NCBI GenBank assembly: GCA_013214985.1
Contig: JABSRY010000148.1
Span: 1-6,317, forward strand
Length of the DNA: 6,317 bases
Direction: 5' to 3'
Source of the DNA: Hyphomicrobiales bacterium
GTDB lineage: Bacteria > Pseudomonadota > Alphaproteobacteria > Rhizobiales > OSC116
Shown piece after piece: positions 1 through 6,187 of this stretch; the first letter of the stretch is position 1; the number at the start of each line of letters is the position of its first letter. Both the position numbers and the translations under genes were made by a program. Below the pieces are notes generated by a model. That model ran no database searches. It was not told the origin of the DNA and saw only the letters and a list, made by a program, of their open reading frames with translations.

Positions 1-45
1 ATCAACCCAATGACTGGTCAGTGAAAAGTGTAGCTTAAATCAATA

Positions 46-83
46 CTAAATCTGTCGCAGATTTGGGGACCACCTTAAACCCC
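46..83. repeat. Small hairpins at left edge
   Basis: Two short inverted repeats lie next to each other. AAATCTG (48-54) and CAGATTT (58-64) form a perfect 7-bp stem with a 3-nt loop, extendable by a C-G pair and a G-T wobble to 46-66. GGGG (65-68) can pair with CCCC (80-83). No T-run follows the first stem, so it is a poor intrinsic terminator. This part is less AT-rich than the next 150 nt and could be the end of whatever lies upstream, possibly the terminal repeat of an insertion sequence. That reading is only a guess from its general look. Confidence 0.4.
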
Positions 84-234
84 TAAACTGTTTATAGCAA
101 ATATAAATAAATAGTAAAAATTATCTATTGTATATTAGTACATTTTTCTATAACAATAAAATAAATTACTCACTAGATTTGAATGATAGTTATTTCTAAA
201 ACATTTTATATTTAATTACCGAAGGTAAAAAACC

Positions 235-1245
235 ATGCTTCATACTAAGCCAAAACGCAGTAAAAATTTAAAAAAATATTCAAAAGCCACATTACTTTCG
301 GGCGCTTCACTTTTGCTAACAGGCTGCTTAGATTTAGGTGATGATAGTGATGCCACAATTTATGGTACTGATGGTGATGATATTATGACGGGAACTAATA
401 ATGATAATAAGTTTCTTGGTTCGCTCGGCGCAGATATGATAGATGGTAGGGGCGGGCGAGATACTGCCACTTATGAAGATTCTCCATCTGCGGTTCAGAT
501 CGATTTGCTGGGTAATGTGGGTAAAGGTGGGTATGCCGAAGGTGACACGTTGGTGAATATTGAGGAGTTACGTGGCAGCAATTATAATGATACACTTGTC
601 GGCAATGAAAAGGTCAATTTTATTAAAGGTGGTAGTGGTGCAGATATTATAAATGCAAAAGGTGGCGATGATTTCATTACTGGTGGCGCGGGCGCTGATA
701 TAATAAATGGAGGCGATGGAATAGATCACATTAGCTACTATGATTCAAAATCTGCAGTTGAAATTAACCTCATAACAGGTCTTGGTAAAGGTGGTGATGC
801 TGAAGGGGATACGTTTATCAACATTGAAAATATACAAGGCTCATCTTATGATGATATTTTGATTGGCGATGGAAATGATAACCAGATTTATAGTCGGGGT
901 GGCAATGACTCTATCTCTATCAAAGGCAATGATATTGTATCTGGCGGTGAGGGGATAGACAAGATCATTTTTGATGACGGTTATGTGGTTTCAGACATAG
1001 ATATTTTAAAAAATGATAATAAAATAATTATAACCGTAAAGAACTCGGATAATAGTATGGATACGGTTACGCTTGATTCAACTGAGACTTACGAAATTGT
1101 TAATGGCAATAATATACAAAGCGTTGACATAAAAACCATTTGGGGTGATCTAAGCGCAGCAGATCAGGCCGATTTTAACAACAATGAAGTAGATTTTTTA
1201 AGCTGGCTTGGTAATGATAATGGATATAATTACGAAGGACTGTAA
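235..1245 (+). CDS. RTX calcium-binding repeat lipoprotein
   Basis: A 336-residue protein predicted to be Sec-exported, lipidated and calcium-binding. The N-terminus is basic (Lys/Arg-rich residues 5-17), followed by a hydrophobic stretch (18-30) and a lipobox Leu-Thr-Gly-Cys with Cys31 as the lipidation site; Leu32 at +2 does not suggest inner-membrane retention by the E. coli Asp rule. Glycine/aspartate nonapeptides of the RTX (hemolysin-type) family occur in three clusters: about 44-79, 132-167 (four consecutive copies such as GGAGADIIN) and 222-245. Between them lie two related 48-residue spacer units (76-123 and 164-211). Residues 246-336 are unlike RTX and end in an acidic, aromatic tail. 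The start is supported by GAAGG at 221-225, 9 nt upstream. The neighbours downstream are T1SS genes, the usual exporter for RTX proteins, but RTX cargo normally lacks a lipoprotein signal. Family and lipidation calls are firm; function (adhesin, surface protein or secretion accessory) is unknown. Confidence 0.88.
   Translation: MLHTKPKRSKNLKKYSKATLLSGASLLLTGCLDLGDDSDATIYGTDGDDIMTGTNNDNKFLGSLGADMIDGRGGRDTATYEDSPSAVQIDLLGNVGKGGYAEGDTLVNIEELRGSNYNDTLVGNEKVNFIKGGSGADIINAKGGDDFITGGAGADIINGGDGIDHISYYDSKSAVEINLITGLGKGGDAEGDTFINIENIQGSSYDDILIGDGNDNQIYSRGGNDSISIKGNDIVSGGEGIDKIIFDDGYVVSDIDILKNDNKIIITVKNSDNSMDTVTLDSTETYEIVNGNNIQSVDIKTIWGDLSAADQADFNNNEVDFLSWLGNDNGYNYEGL
460..867 (+). repeat. Duplicated RTX spacer unit inside the lipoprotein
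   Basis: Codons 76-123 (460-603) and 164-211 (724-867) encode two 48-residue units that align without gaps at an offset of 88 residues (264 nt). Shared residues include Ser-Ala-Val-x-Ile-x-Leu, Gly-Lys-Gly-Gly, Ala-Glu-Gly-Asp-Thr, Asn-Ile-Glu and a closing Gly-Ser-x-Tyr-x-Asp. Each unit is followed by RTX nonapeptides, so the 88-residue period is one spacer plus one nonapeptide cluster. The DNA has diverged more than the protein, so this is an old duplication of a modular unit and not a recent tandem repeat. Confidence 0.85.
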
Positions 1246-1517
1246 CTTATCCTTAATATTTAAATTAATAATAGCTCAATTGTACTTTTGCACAGATTAA
1301 AATATATAAATACAGAAACCATATCAATAAATGCGGGTAGGTCAATTTTTATTAAAAATATGCATAAAATTATAAAAATTCGCATGGAAATTATCAAATA
1401 AAATTTAATGGTTATAAAAAATTGCAAGAAGTTATCTTGTAAAGTCGGAGAGACGTTAGCCTCTCTTAAATATAGAAGAAAATTTATTATATAAAATTTT
1501 AACAAGAGGAATATAGA

Positions 1518-2219
1518 ATGCGTAATAAATATAAAACCCAAATGTCAGATTTAAACACTATGTTTAGTTTTGGAGGCACAAGTAAATTTGCAGCGCAGCA
1601 TGAAGTTGGATATGAAAATGCCGAAAATACATTTATAAAAAGCCACTCAAATCTCCATTGGTTTGCGGGCTGGACTATTGCTTGGATACAAGGGACTGTG
1701 TTTGCAGCAGCTCAATCAATCTATTCAACTTATAAGAGGTATGTAAGTGGGGAAAGTGTTATTCTGCGTGATGGAACAAGGCAAGCTGGACTAGTTGGAG
1801 AATTGAACTATGCTGTTTCAAATCCAACTGCGTTTAAGGATAACTCAAAGAATGTAACAACAATTACATCTGATCATGTAATGTTTGGAATTGACGGTAA
1901 AGATAAGCCAGGAACCGGAAGGGGTGGAAGTAACGGAATTGAGGATGCTTTAAGGCATTCCATTTTGTTTGGCGAAGTATCTCGACGTAATGGTAAGGTG
2001 GCTGCATTTGAAACTGGTATATATAATGAAAATAAACCAGGTAATGCAGGTAGTGATACCGCGAAGATGGACCTTTACAATAATGCTATCGGTATCAATA
2101 TTGGAAATACCGCAACTAGCTTTAACCAGGTTATGAGTCGAGTTGAAAAGAAATTATATAGTAAGGAGCTTAAAATTATGCAACCCGGAAACTGGAGCGA
2201 CAGAGAATATGGTGCATAA
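1518..2219 (+). CDS. DUF6973-like protein, candidate T1SS cargo
   Basis: A 233-residue protein of unknown function. Residues about 140-205 resemble the DUF6973 type as I recall it: an Ala-Leu-Arg-His helix motif (Arg146, His147), a glutamate at 165 where the family usually has an Ala-His-Glu-like motif, and Met-Asp-Leu-Tyr-Asn-Asn-x-x-Gly (184-192). These polar residues look like a conserved site, but I know of no established activity. There is no N-terminal signal peptide; residues 48-66 are moderately hydrophobic (Trp/Ala-rich) and could be an amphipathic or membrane-contacting segment. The N-terminal region before residue 135 is not recognised. The start is supported by AGAGGA (1505-1510), 7 nt upstream. 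It sits between an RTX lipoprotein and a T1SS pair and is followed by a strong hairpin, which is the usual position of an exported substrate. Export by the adjacent system, and any toxin or effector role, are inference. Confidence 0.75.
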   Translation: MRNKYKTQMSDLNTMFSFGGTSKFAAQHEVGYENAENTFIKSHSNLHWFAGWTIAWIQGTVFAAAQSIYSTYKRYVSGESVILRDGTRQAGLVGELNYAVSNPTAFKDNSKNVTTITSDHVMFGIDGKDKPGTGRGGSNGIEDALRHSILFGEVSRRNGKVAAFETGIYNENKPGNAGSDTAKMDLYNNAIGINIGNTATSFNQVMSRVEKKLYSKELKIMQPGNWSDREYGA

Positions 2220-2244
2220 TTATCTTATAAAATAATGATGCAAT

Positions 2245-2285
2245 ATGATGTTAAATCTGGCCTTTAAGGCTGGTTTTAACGTCAT
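2245..2285 (+). terminator. Long hairpin between cargo and ABC gene
   Basis: A near-perfect 41-nt inverted repeat of two 20-nt arms around one central base. There is one T-T mismatch and a few G-T wobbles. The core is TGGCC, then TTTAA, then GGCTGG followed by TTTT (2273-2276), with an A-run on the 5' side, which fits an intrinsic terminator that could act on either strand. It lies 26 nt after the DUF6973-like gene and 50 nt before the ABC gene. It could end most transcripts after the substrate gene and let a minority read through, as known for the hlyA-hlyB junction of the E. coli hemolysin operon. The lower stem pairs away part of the T-run, so efficiency cannot be judged by eye. Confidence 0.7.
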
Positions 2286-2303
2286 ATAAAATTATTTCAT
2301 CTA

Positions 2304-2326
2304 TTGTATCATACAACATATTGTAT
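2304..2326. promoter_or_regulatory. Alternating TTGTAT / ATACAA half-sites
   Basis: TTGTAT (2304-2309), ATACAA (2311-2316) and TTGTAT (2321-2326) follow each other, giving two overlapping palindromes with 1-nt and 4-nt spacers. The block ends 9 nt before the ABC start codon, where a ribosome binding site would be expected but is not clear. It could be an operator or an RNA hairpin that limits translation. It could also be chance in AT-rich DNA. Confidence 0.3.
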
Positions 2327-2335
2327 TAAGTAAAA

Positions 2336-4564
2336 ATGACCAAAACACCCCGTTCAAAATTAAGAATAGAGGCAATTGTTGAACTTGATTTAGCTTTAAA
2401 AGAACTTAGCATAAACCAGAATTTGTCGATAAATTTGTATCAAAAATTTATTAATAATCAAATATCAACAAGTCTACTTACCCAAACCCTTAATGAAATT
2501 AGTGATCTTCAATTTCAAAAAAACACTCTGTTGTTTACAAAAGTCTTTACTCCAGAGCCATCAAAAATCTATCTTGCACTAGCATTCACTGGGTTTATTT
2601 ACACTCTAAGTCAGGCATCAAATAACCTGTATTTGCTAGTTAGGCGTGATGCCCAAGGTCATGTTATCGAGTCCATTCTTGGTGCTTCGAAGGATATCAC
2701 TAAACAAGCAAAGCTTACAGGCGAAGTCTGGACCGTTTCTAAAAAACGGCAGGTCAATTCTCTTCAAAAATCATCCAGAGACGATAAAAACACATTAGAA
2801 CCTATTGATTTTGTGATGGGTTATTTTATCAAAGGTAGAATGCAAGCCTTCAAAATCATCGGAGTTTCAATCGTTGTGACTTTAATTGGTTTGGCAACAC
2901 CTTTGGGTTTCCAAACTTTTACCGATAAAATATTGCCTTATGCAGCCCAAAATTCATTGATTGCCATCGTTGTTTTACTTTGTTTGGCGGCAATAGCATC
3001 CAATGTTTTGGGTTGCTATCAAAGCTATTTACAATCCATCTTTATGGCAAAATACCAAAATGGGCTTGGAAAAGATGTTTTTAAACGCCTCATATCCATG
3101 GATATGTCTTATCTTAACCGCCACAAGGTTGGCGATTTAACCAAGTTGGTGGGACAAATAGAAGAATCCGCAAATTTTCTGATTTCACAATTATTAGGGA
3201 CAGCGATCGCGGTTATATCTTTACTTGTAGTTATGCCCTTATTGTTTTTTTATAATATGACTTTAGCCTCAATTGTGTTGTTAATTGGTGTCTTAATGGC
3301 GGCAACAGTTGCGGTTTCTTTAAAAGTAATTCGCAGACGCACTCAAGAAGCTTACACATATGATGCTAATTTCAATTCTTCGGTGATTGAAATCTTAAAA
3401 GGCATGCAAACCATTAAGGCACTAGCGAATGAGTCCTATTTTCGCAGAACCATAGGTCATGATTTAGAGATTAATTTATACGGTGCTTTTAATGTCGACA
3501 AGTTGCGCAATATTATTGGTGCAATTTTAGGGTTCCAGAGTCAACTAATATCAATTGCTGTTATATTTTTTGGAGCACAAGCAGTATTTGCGAACACGAT
3601 GACCATCGGTGAGTTAATTGCATTTAATATGCTTGCAAATAAAGTTGTTGGCCCGCTTGTATCGGTTGTTATGACCGCCGCAGGGTGGGAGACTTTTAAG
3701 CTTGCCCGTCGAAAAATGTTAGAGCTTGTTCCGCCAGATGAAACGCTGCTATTGGCTGATGATACGATTAACTTATCGGGTGACATTGAGTTTAAAGACG
3801 TTTGGTTTCGTTATCCAGATACTGAAGAATGGGTTCTAAAAGGTATAAATCTTAAAATTAAGCAGGGCGATATTATAGGAATTGTTGGTGGAAGTGGCTC
3901 TGGTAAGTCAACCCTTGCAGCATTATTAATGGGATTTTATACACCTGACAAAGGCAAAATTACAATAAATGGTTATGATGTTTCCCTAATTTCGCCACAG
4001 AGACTTCGCTCCCGCATTGCTTCTGTGCAGCAAACAAGTTTTTTATTCAATAATTCAGTATTAGAAAATATTCATCTGGGGCGATTAAACTCTGATTTTG
4101 ATGACATTCAAAAAGCATTAATTGCGTCTGGCGCTCAGGAATTTGTCAATGACATGCCGCAGAGGTATTTAACAGAAATCGCTGAAGATGGTATGAATTT
4201 GTCGGGCGGCCAACGCCAACGACTTGCAATTGCGCGTGCTTTAATTAGAGATGCAGACATTATGTTATTTGATGAAGCCACCAGTGCACTTGATAACGAG
4301 ACTGAAGAGCGCATAAAAGATACAATATATAAGGCTTGCCAAGGTCGAACTGGGCTTATAATCGCACATCGATTAAACACACTCTCATATTGTCAACGCC
4401 TCATTGTAATGGGGCATGGAAAAATTGAAGCAGATGGCTCTCATCATGAACTGTTGGAGTTCGAAAATAGCTATAAGCGCATGTGGGAGAGTATGCTCAA
4501 ACGAGAAGTAATTATTATGGGACAAACCATAGATGTGGAGGATAATAATGCAGTACAGATCTAG
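2336..4564 (+). CDS. Type I secretion ABC exporter, HlyB family
   Basis: A 742-residue inner-membrane permease/ATPase that would export unfolded protein through a T1SS channel. Domain order: a C39-peptidase-like domain (about 12-138) with no cysteine at all before residue 216, so it cannot cut a leader; six membrane segments at about 172-192, 206-226, 284-305, 308-328, 393-417 and 425-449; then the nucleotide-binding domain. The latter has an A-loop Tyr493, Walker A GGSGSGKST (518-526), Q-loop Gln565/566, signature LSGGQ (622-626), Walker B ending Asp646-Glu647, D-loop and switch His678. All ATPase residues are intact and the length is normal for the family. ATG 2336 is the first possible start after an in-frame stop at 2327-2329. 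It has only a weak ribosome binding site, which suggests low or controlled translation. It overlaps the HlyD-type gene by 17 nt, so the two form an operon. The substrate is not known from sequence; the upstream DUF6973-like protein is the first candidate. Confidence 0.95.
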   Translation: MTKTPRSKLRIEAIVELDLALKELSINQNLSINLYQKFINNQISTSLLTQTLNEISDLQFQKNTLLFTKVFTPEPSKIYLALAFTGFIYTLSQASNNLYLLVRRDAQGHVIESILGASKDITKQAKLTGEVWTVSKKRQVNSLQKSSRDDKNTLEPIDFVMGYFIKGRMQAFKIIGVSIVVTLIGLATPLGFQTFTDKILPYAAQNSLIAIVVLLCLAAIASNVLGCYQSYLQSIFMAKYQNGLGKDVFKRLISMDMSYLNRHKVGDLTKLVGQIEESANFLISQLLGTAIAVISLLVVMPLLFFYNMTLASIVLLIGVLMAATVAVSLKVIRRRTQEAYTYDANFNSSVIEILKGMQTIKALANESYFRRTIGHDLEINLYGAFNVDKLRNIIGAILGFQSQLISIAVIFFGAQAVFANTMTIGELIAFNMLANKVVGPLVSVVMTAAGWETFKLARRKMLELVPPDETLLLADDTINLSGDIEFKDVWFRYPDTEEWVLKGINLKIKQGDIIGIVGGSGSGKSTLAALLMGFYTPDKGKITINGYDVSLISPQRLRSRIASVQQTSFLFNNSVLENIHLGRLNSDFDDIQKALIASGAQEFVNDMPQRYLTEIAEDGMNLSGGQRQRLAIARALIRDADIMLFDEATSALDNETEERIKDTIYKACQGRTGLIIAHRLNTLSYCQRLIVMGHGKIEADGSHHELLEFENSYKRMWESMLKREVIIMGQTIDVEDNNAVQI
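4537..4541 (+). promoter_or_regulatory. Ribosome binding site fixing the HlyD start
   Basis: A perfect GGAGG lies 6 nt before the ATG at 4548. The earlier in-frame ATG at 4533 would place this site inside its own coding region and has only a weak purine stretch upstream. The 4548 start is therefore preferred. The site lies within the last codons of the ABC gene, as expected for translational coupling. Confidence 0.8.
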
Positions 4565-5930
4565 AGAAATCCGCATAATGAACCAATTAAATGATGATTC
4601 AGAAATTAGCGGACACTTTAGAGTTCCACCTGATCTTCGAATAATGTCTATCATAATAATTATAGTATTTATTACAACCATAGCTGCCGCAATTTTTATG
4701 AAAGTTGATCAAATTGTACCTGCTTTGGGGGTTTTAGAAACTCAACAAAAATTATTTGAAGTACGTTCTACTGTATCTGGGCTTATTAGGCGGATCCACG
4801 TTAAAGAAGGCGATAAAGTCTCAAAAGGGGATATCCTAATTAATATTGACTCAGAACAAATAGAACTTAAAATCGCGTCTCTGGAAAAGCAACAAGACGC
4901 TATAACTCGCACCATCTGGACAAATTATTACGAAATTGAAGGTCAAATAAATCAAGAATTAGAAGCAAAACTTAAGAAATCTGTGCACCACATTGATGAC
5001 CCCATTGGAAAAATCGGATATCAAAAATTTTTAAGGAATAAGCTTTCTAATGAAATTGTTGTTATGGAAAAGTCAGTTGCAGAGTTGAAAGAAAATCAAA
5101 AACGTGATGTCGAACAATTGAAGCTGTCCGAACAAAATAATAAGTTGGTAAAAGGCATTTTAATTCGGCAAACGAAACTTTTTAAACAGAATGTTGGTAC
5201 AAAAGCAGAATATGAAAAAGCTCAACAAAAGTTTTTGAGTACACAGGAACGGGTCGCTTCATTGAAGTCTAATATCAAAACCTATCTCGTCAAGCATGAT
5301 CGATTAATTGCTGAACAAGAAAAAATGAAAAATAGCTTTATTTCAGATAGGTTAATAAAAATTTATAATAATTTCGATCAATATGCGAGAATTTCTTTTG
5401 AACAAAAGGGGCTTAATCGTAAGCTTGAAGAACTTACATTACGGGCACCATTTGACGCCATCGTGGATAGTTTATATGTATTAGGAAAGCACGAAGTTGT
5501 TAAATCTGGAGCAAAATTAGTATCTTTGAGATCAATTTACGATCCTAAAAGTCTAACTATTGACATGGTGGTACCCTCTAATTTTGCTATATGGGTACAG
5601 GAAGGCATGACTTTTCGGGCAAGTTCACGGGGAAACAGCCCCGATGATCATGGCTATATTACTGGAAAAATTGGTTATATCTCAAAATCTACTAAAGAAG
5701 AAAAGGGCGTGCGCTTATATAGAATAAAGGGGATCATTGAAAATTTTGATTTTTCTGAAGATTTTAAGCTTGAAAGTACCTCACACCAAACTGGAACATC
5801 TGAGTATTTTACGTGGGAGTATAATGGACAAAAAATCATTTGGGTTGCTGAGATGCAAAAAGTTTCAATAATTATCAATCCAAATGGAAACATAATGGGT
5901 TCAGTATCTGTGGATATTTTAGAAAATTAA
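4548..5930 (+). CDS. HlyD-type T1SS membrane fusion (adaptor) protein
   Basis: A 460-residue periplasmic adaptor that would link the ABC exporter to a TolC-type outer-membrane channel. Counted from the 4548 start: a short cytoplasmic N-terminus (1-32), one membrane anchor (about 33-51, Ile-rich), the first half of a lipoyl/barrel-sandwich domain (about 70-105, with Val-Ser-Gly-Leu-Ile and Val-Lys-Glu-Gly-Asp), a long coiled-coil hairpin (about 107-295), the second lipoyl half (LRAPFDAIVDSL, about 298-309) and a beta-barrel domain to the end. Asn-Pro-x-Gly followed by GSVSVDI (451-457) fits the family's Pro-Gly-Met...Val-x-Ile strand, but the protein stops three residues later and lacks the C-terminal Gly-Lys-Arg-Ser-type tail many HlyD proteins have. 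It overlaps the ABC gene by 17 nt. The family call is firm. Whether the C-terminus is natural or cut by a frameshift is open. Confidence 0.93.
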   Translation: MQYRSREIRIMNQLNDDSEISGHFRVPPDLRIMSIIIIIVFITTIAAAIFMKVDQIVPALGVLETQQKLFEVRSTVSGLIRRIHVKEGDKVSKGDILINIDSEQIELKIASLEKQQDAITRTIWTNYYEIEGQINQELEAKLKKSVHHIDDPIGKIGYQKFLRNKLSNEIVVMEKSVAELKENQKRDVEQLKLSEQNNKLVKGILIRQTKLFKQNVGTKAEYEKAQQKFLSTQERVASLKSNIKTYLVKHDRLIAEQEKMKNSFISDRLIKIYNNFDQYARISFEQKGLNRKLEELTLRAPFDAIVDSLYVLGKHEVVKSGAKLVSLRSIYDPKSLTIDMVVPSNFAIWVQEGMTFRASSRGNSPDDHGYITGKIGYISKSTKEEKGVRLYRIKGIIENFDFSEDFKLESTSHQTGTSEYFTWEYNGQKIIWVAEMQKVSIIINPNGNIMGSVSVDILEN

Positions 5931-6034
5931 GAGGCGTATACCCCTTTATTGCAGAACTCTGAGAGATTTCCTCTCGTTGTCAGAACGTCATAACGCCTGA
6001 TTGCCTTTTTCGTTCTGCGGGGCTACGCAGTTTT
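5931..6034 (+). other. GC-richer intergenic segment with competing inverted repeats
   Basis: Directly after the HlyD stop codon the base composition rises and inverted repeats crowd together. AGGCGT (5932-5937) can pair with ACGCCT (5993-5998), enclosing a GAGAG/CTCTC hairpin (5961-5965 and 5971-5975). GCAGAAC (5951-5957) and CAGAACG (5981-5987) can each pair with the same CGTTCTGC (6011-6018), which is also the left arm of the terminator hairpin. These pairings exclude each other, as in an attenuator. It may be a structured 3' UTR or small RNA. A competing reading is that 5929-6000 is the displaced C-terminal end of the HlyD gene in another frame. I recognise no known RNA family. Confidence 0.4.
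6015..6034 (+). terminator. Probable intrinsic terminator of the ABC-HlyD operon
   Basis: CTGCG (6015-6019) and CGCAG (6026-6030) form a perfect 5-bp GC-rich stem around the 6-nt loop GGGCTA, followed directly by TTTTA. The stem is short and the T-run modest, but it is the best stem-plus-T-run downstream of the HlyD-type gene, about 85 nt after its stop. Confidence 0.5.
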
Positions 6035-6098
6035 AGTCGATAGGAATTATATCCTTCGGCATTAAACAATATAGTAACTTTAACTATTTAACATTTCA

Positions 6099-6144
6099 CA
6101 TGAAAAATTTTAAGATATTATGGTATTTTTTAAAATGTTTTGTG
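6099..6144. repeat. AT-rich imperfect hairpin
   Basis: About 18 nt on each side of a short loop near 6118-6123 can pair, mainly A-T with several G-T wobbles, one mismatch and a small bulge. The best part is TTTTAA (6108-6113) against TTAAAA (6130-6135). In sequence this AT-rich, such a fold can arise by chance. A 17-codon reading frame starting at 6100 runs through it, but it has no ribosome binding site and is not called as a gene. Confidence 0.3.
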
Positions 6145-6187
6145 CCTACTTAGAAGTATAGTTGATCTATAAATTACGAATTTTTAT

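Noticed and set aside
121..235. Sigma-70 promoter for the lipoprotein gene (TTGTAT 128-133 with TATAAC 149-154, or TTGAAT 179-184 with TTTATA 205-210)
   Set aside because: The spacers are 15 and 20 nt, both outside the normal range, and the sequence is so AT-rich that such boxes are expected by chance.
1447..1466. GAGAG/CTCTC hairpin upstream of the DUF6973-like gene as a terminator for the lipoprotein gene
   Set aside because: The stem is 5-6 bp with an 8-nt loop and only a short, interrupted T/A tail. It is equally likely to be chance or a weak leader structure.
1260..1541. A 93-residue hydrophobic reading frame on the - strand, considered as an immunity or membrane protein
   Set aside because: It starts with TTG inside the opposing gene, has no clear ribosome binding site, and its Phe/Ile/Leu/Tyr-rich content is what AT-rich non-coding DNA gives by chance.
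1542..1577. Gly-Gly at residues 19-20 of the DUF6973-like protein as a double-glycine export leader
   Set aside because: The residues at -4, -7 and -12 (Ser, Thr, Met) do not fit the leader consensus, and the adjacent exporter lacks the catalytic cysteine needed to cut such a leader.
4533..4547. ATG at 4533 as the start of the HlyD-type protein
   Set aside because: The ATG at 4548 has a perfect GGAGG at 6 nt, while 4533 has only a weak purine run, and the five extra residues add no recognisable part.
5931..6026. A 32-codon open frame on the - strand across the GC-richer segment
   Set aside because: It has no start codon with a ribosome binding site, begins just after a stop, matches nothing I recognise, and is explained by the inverted repeats.
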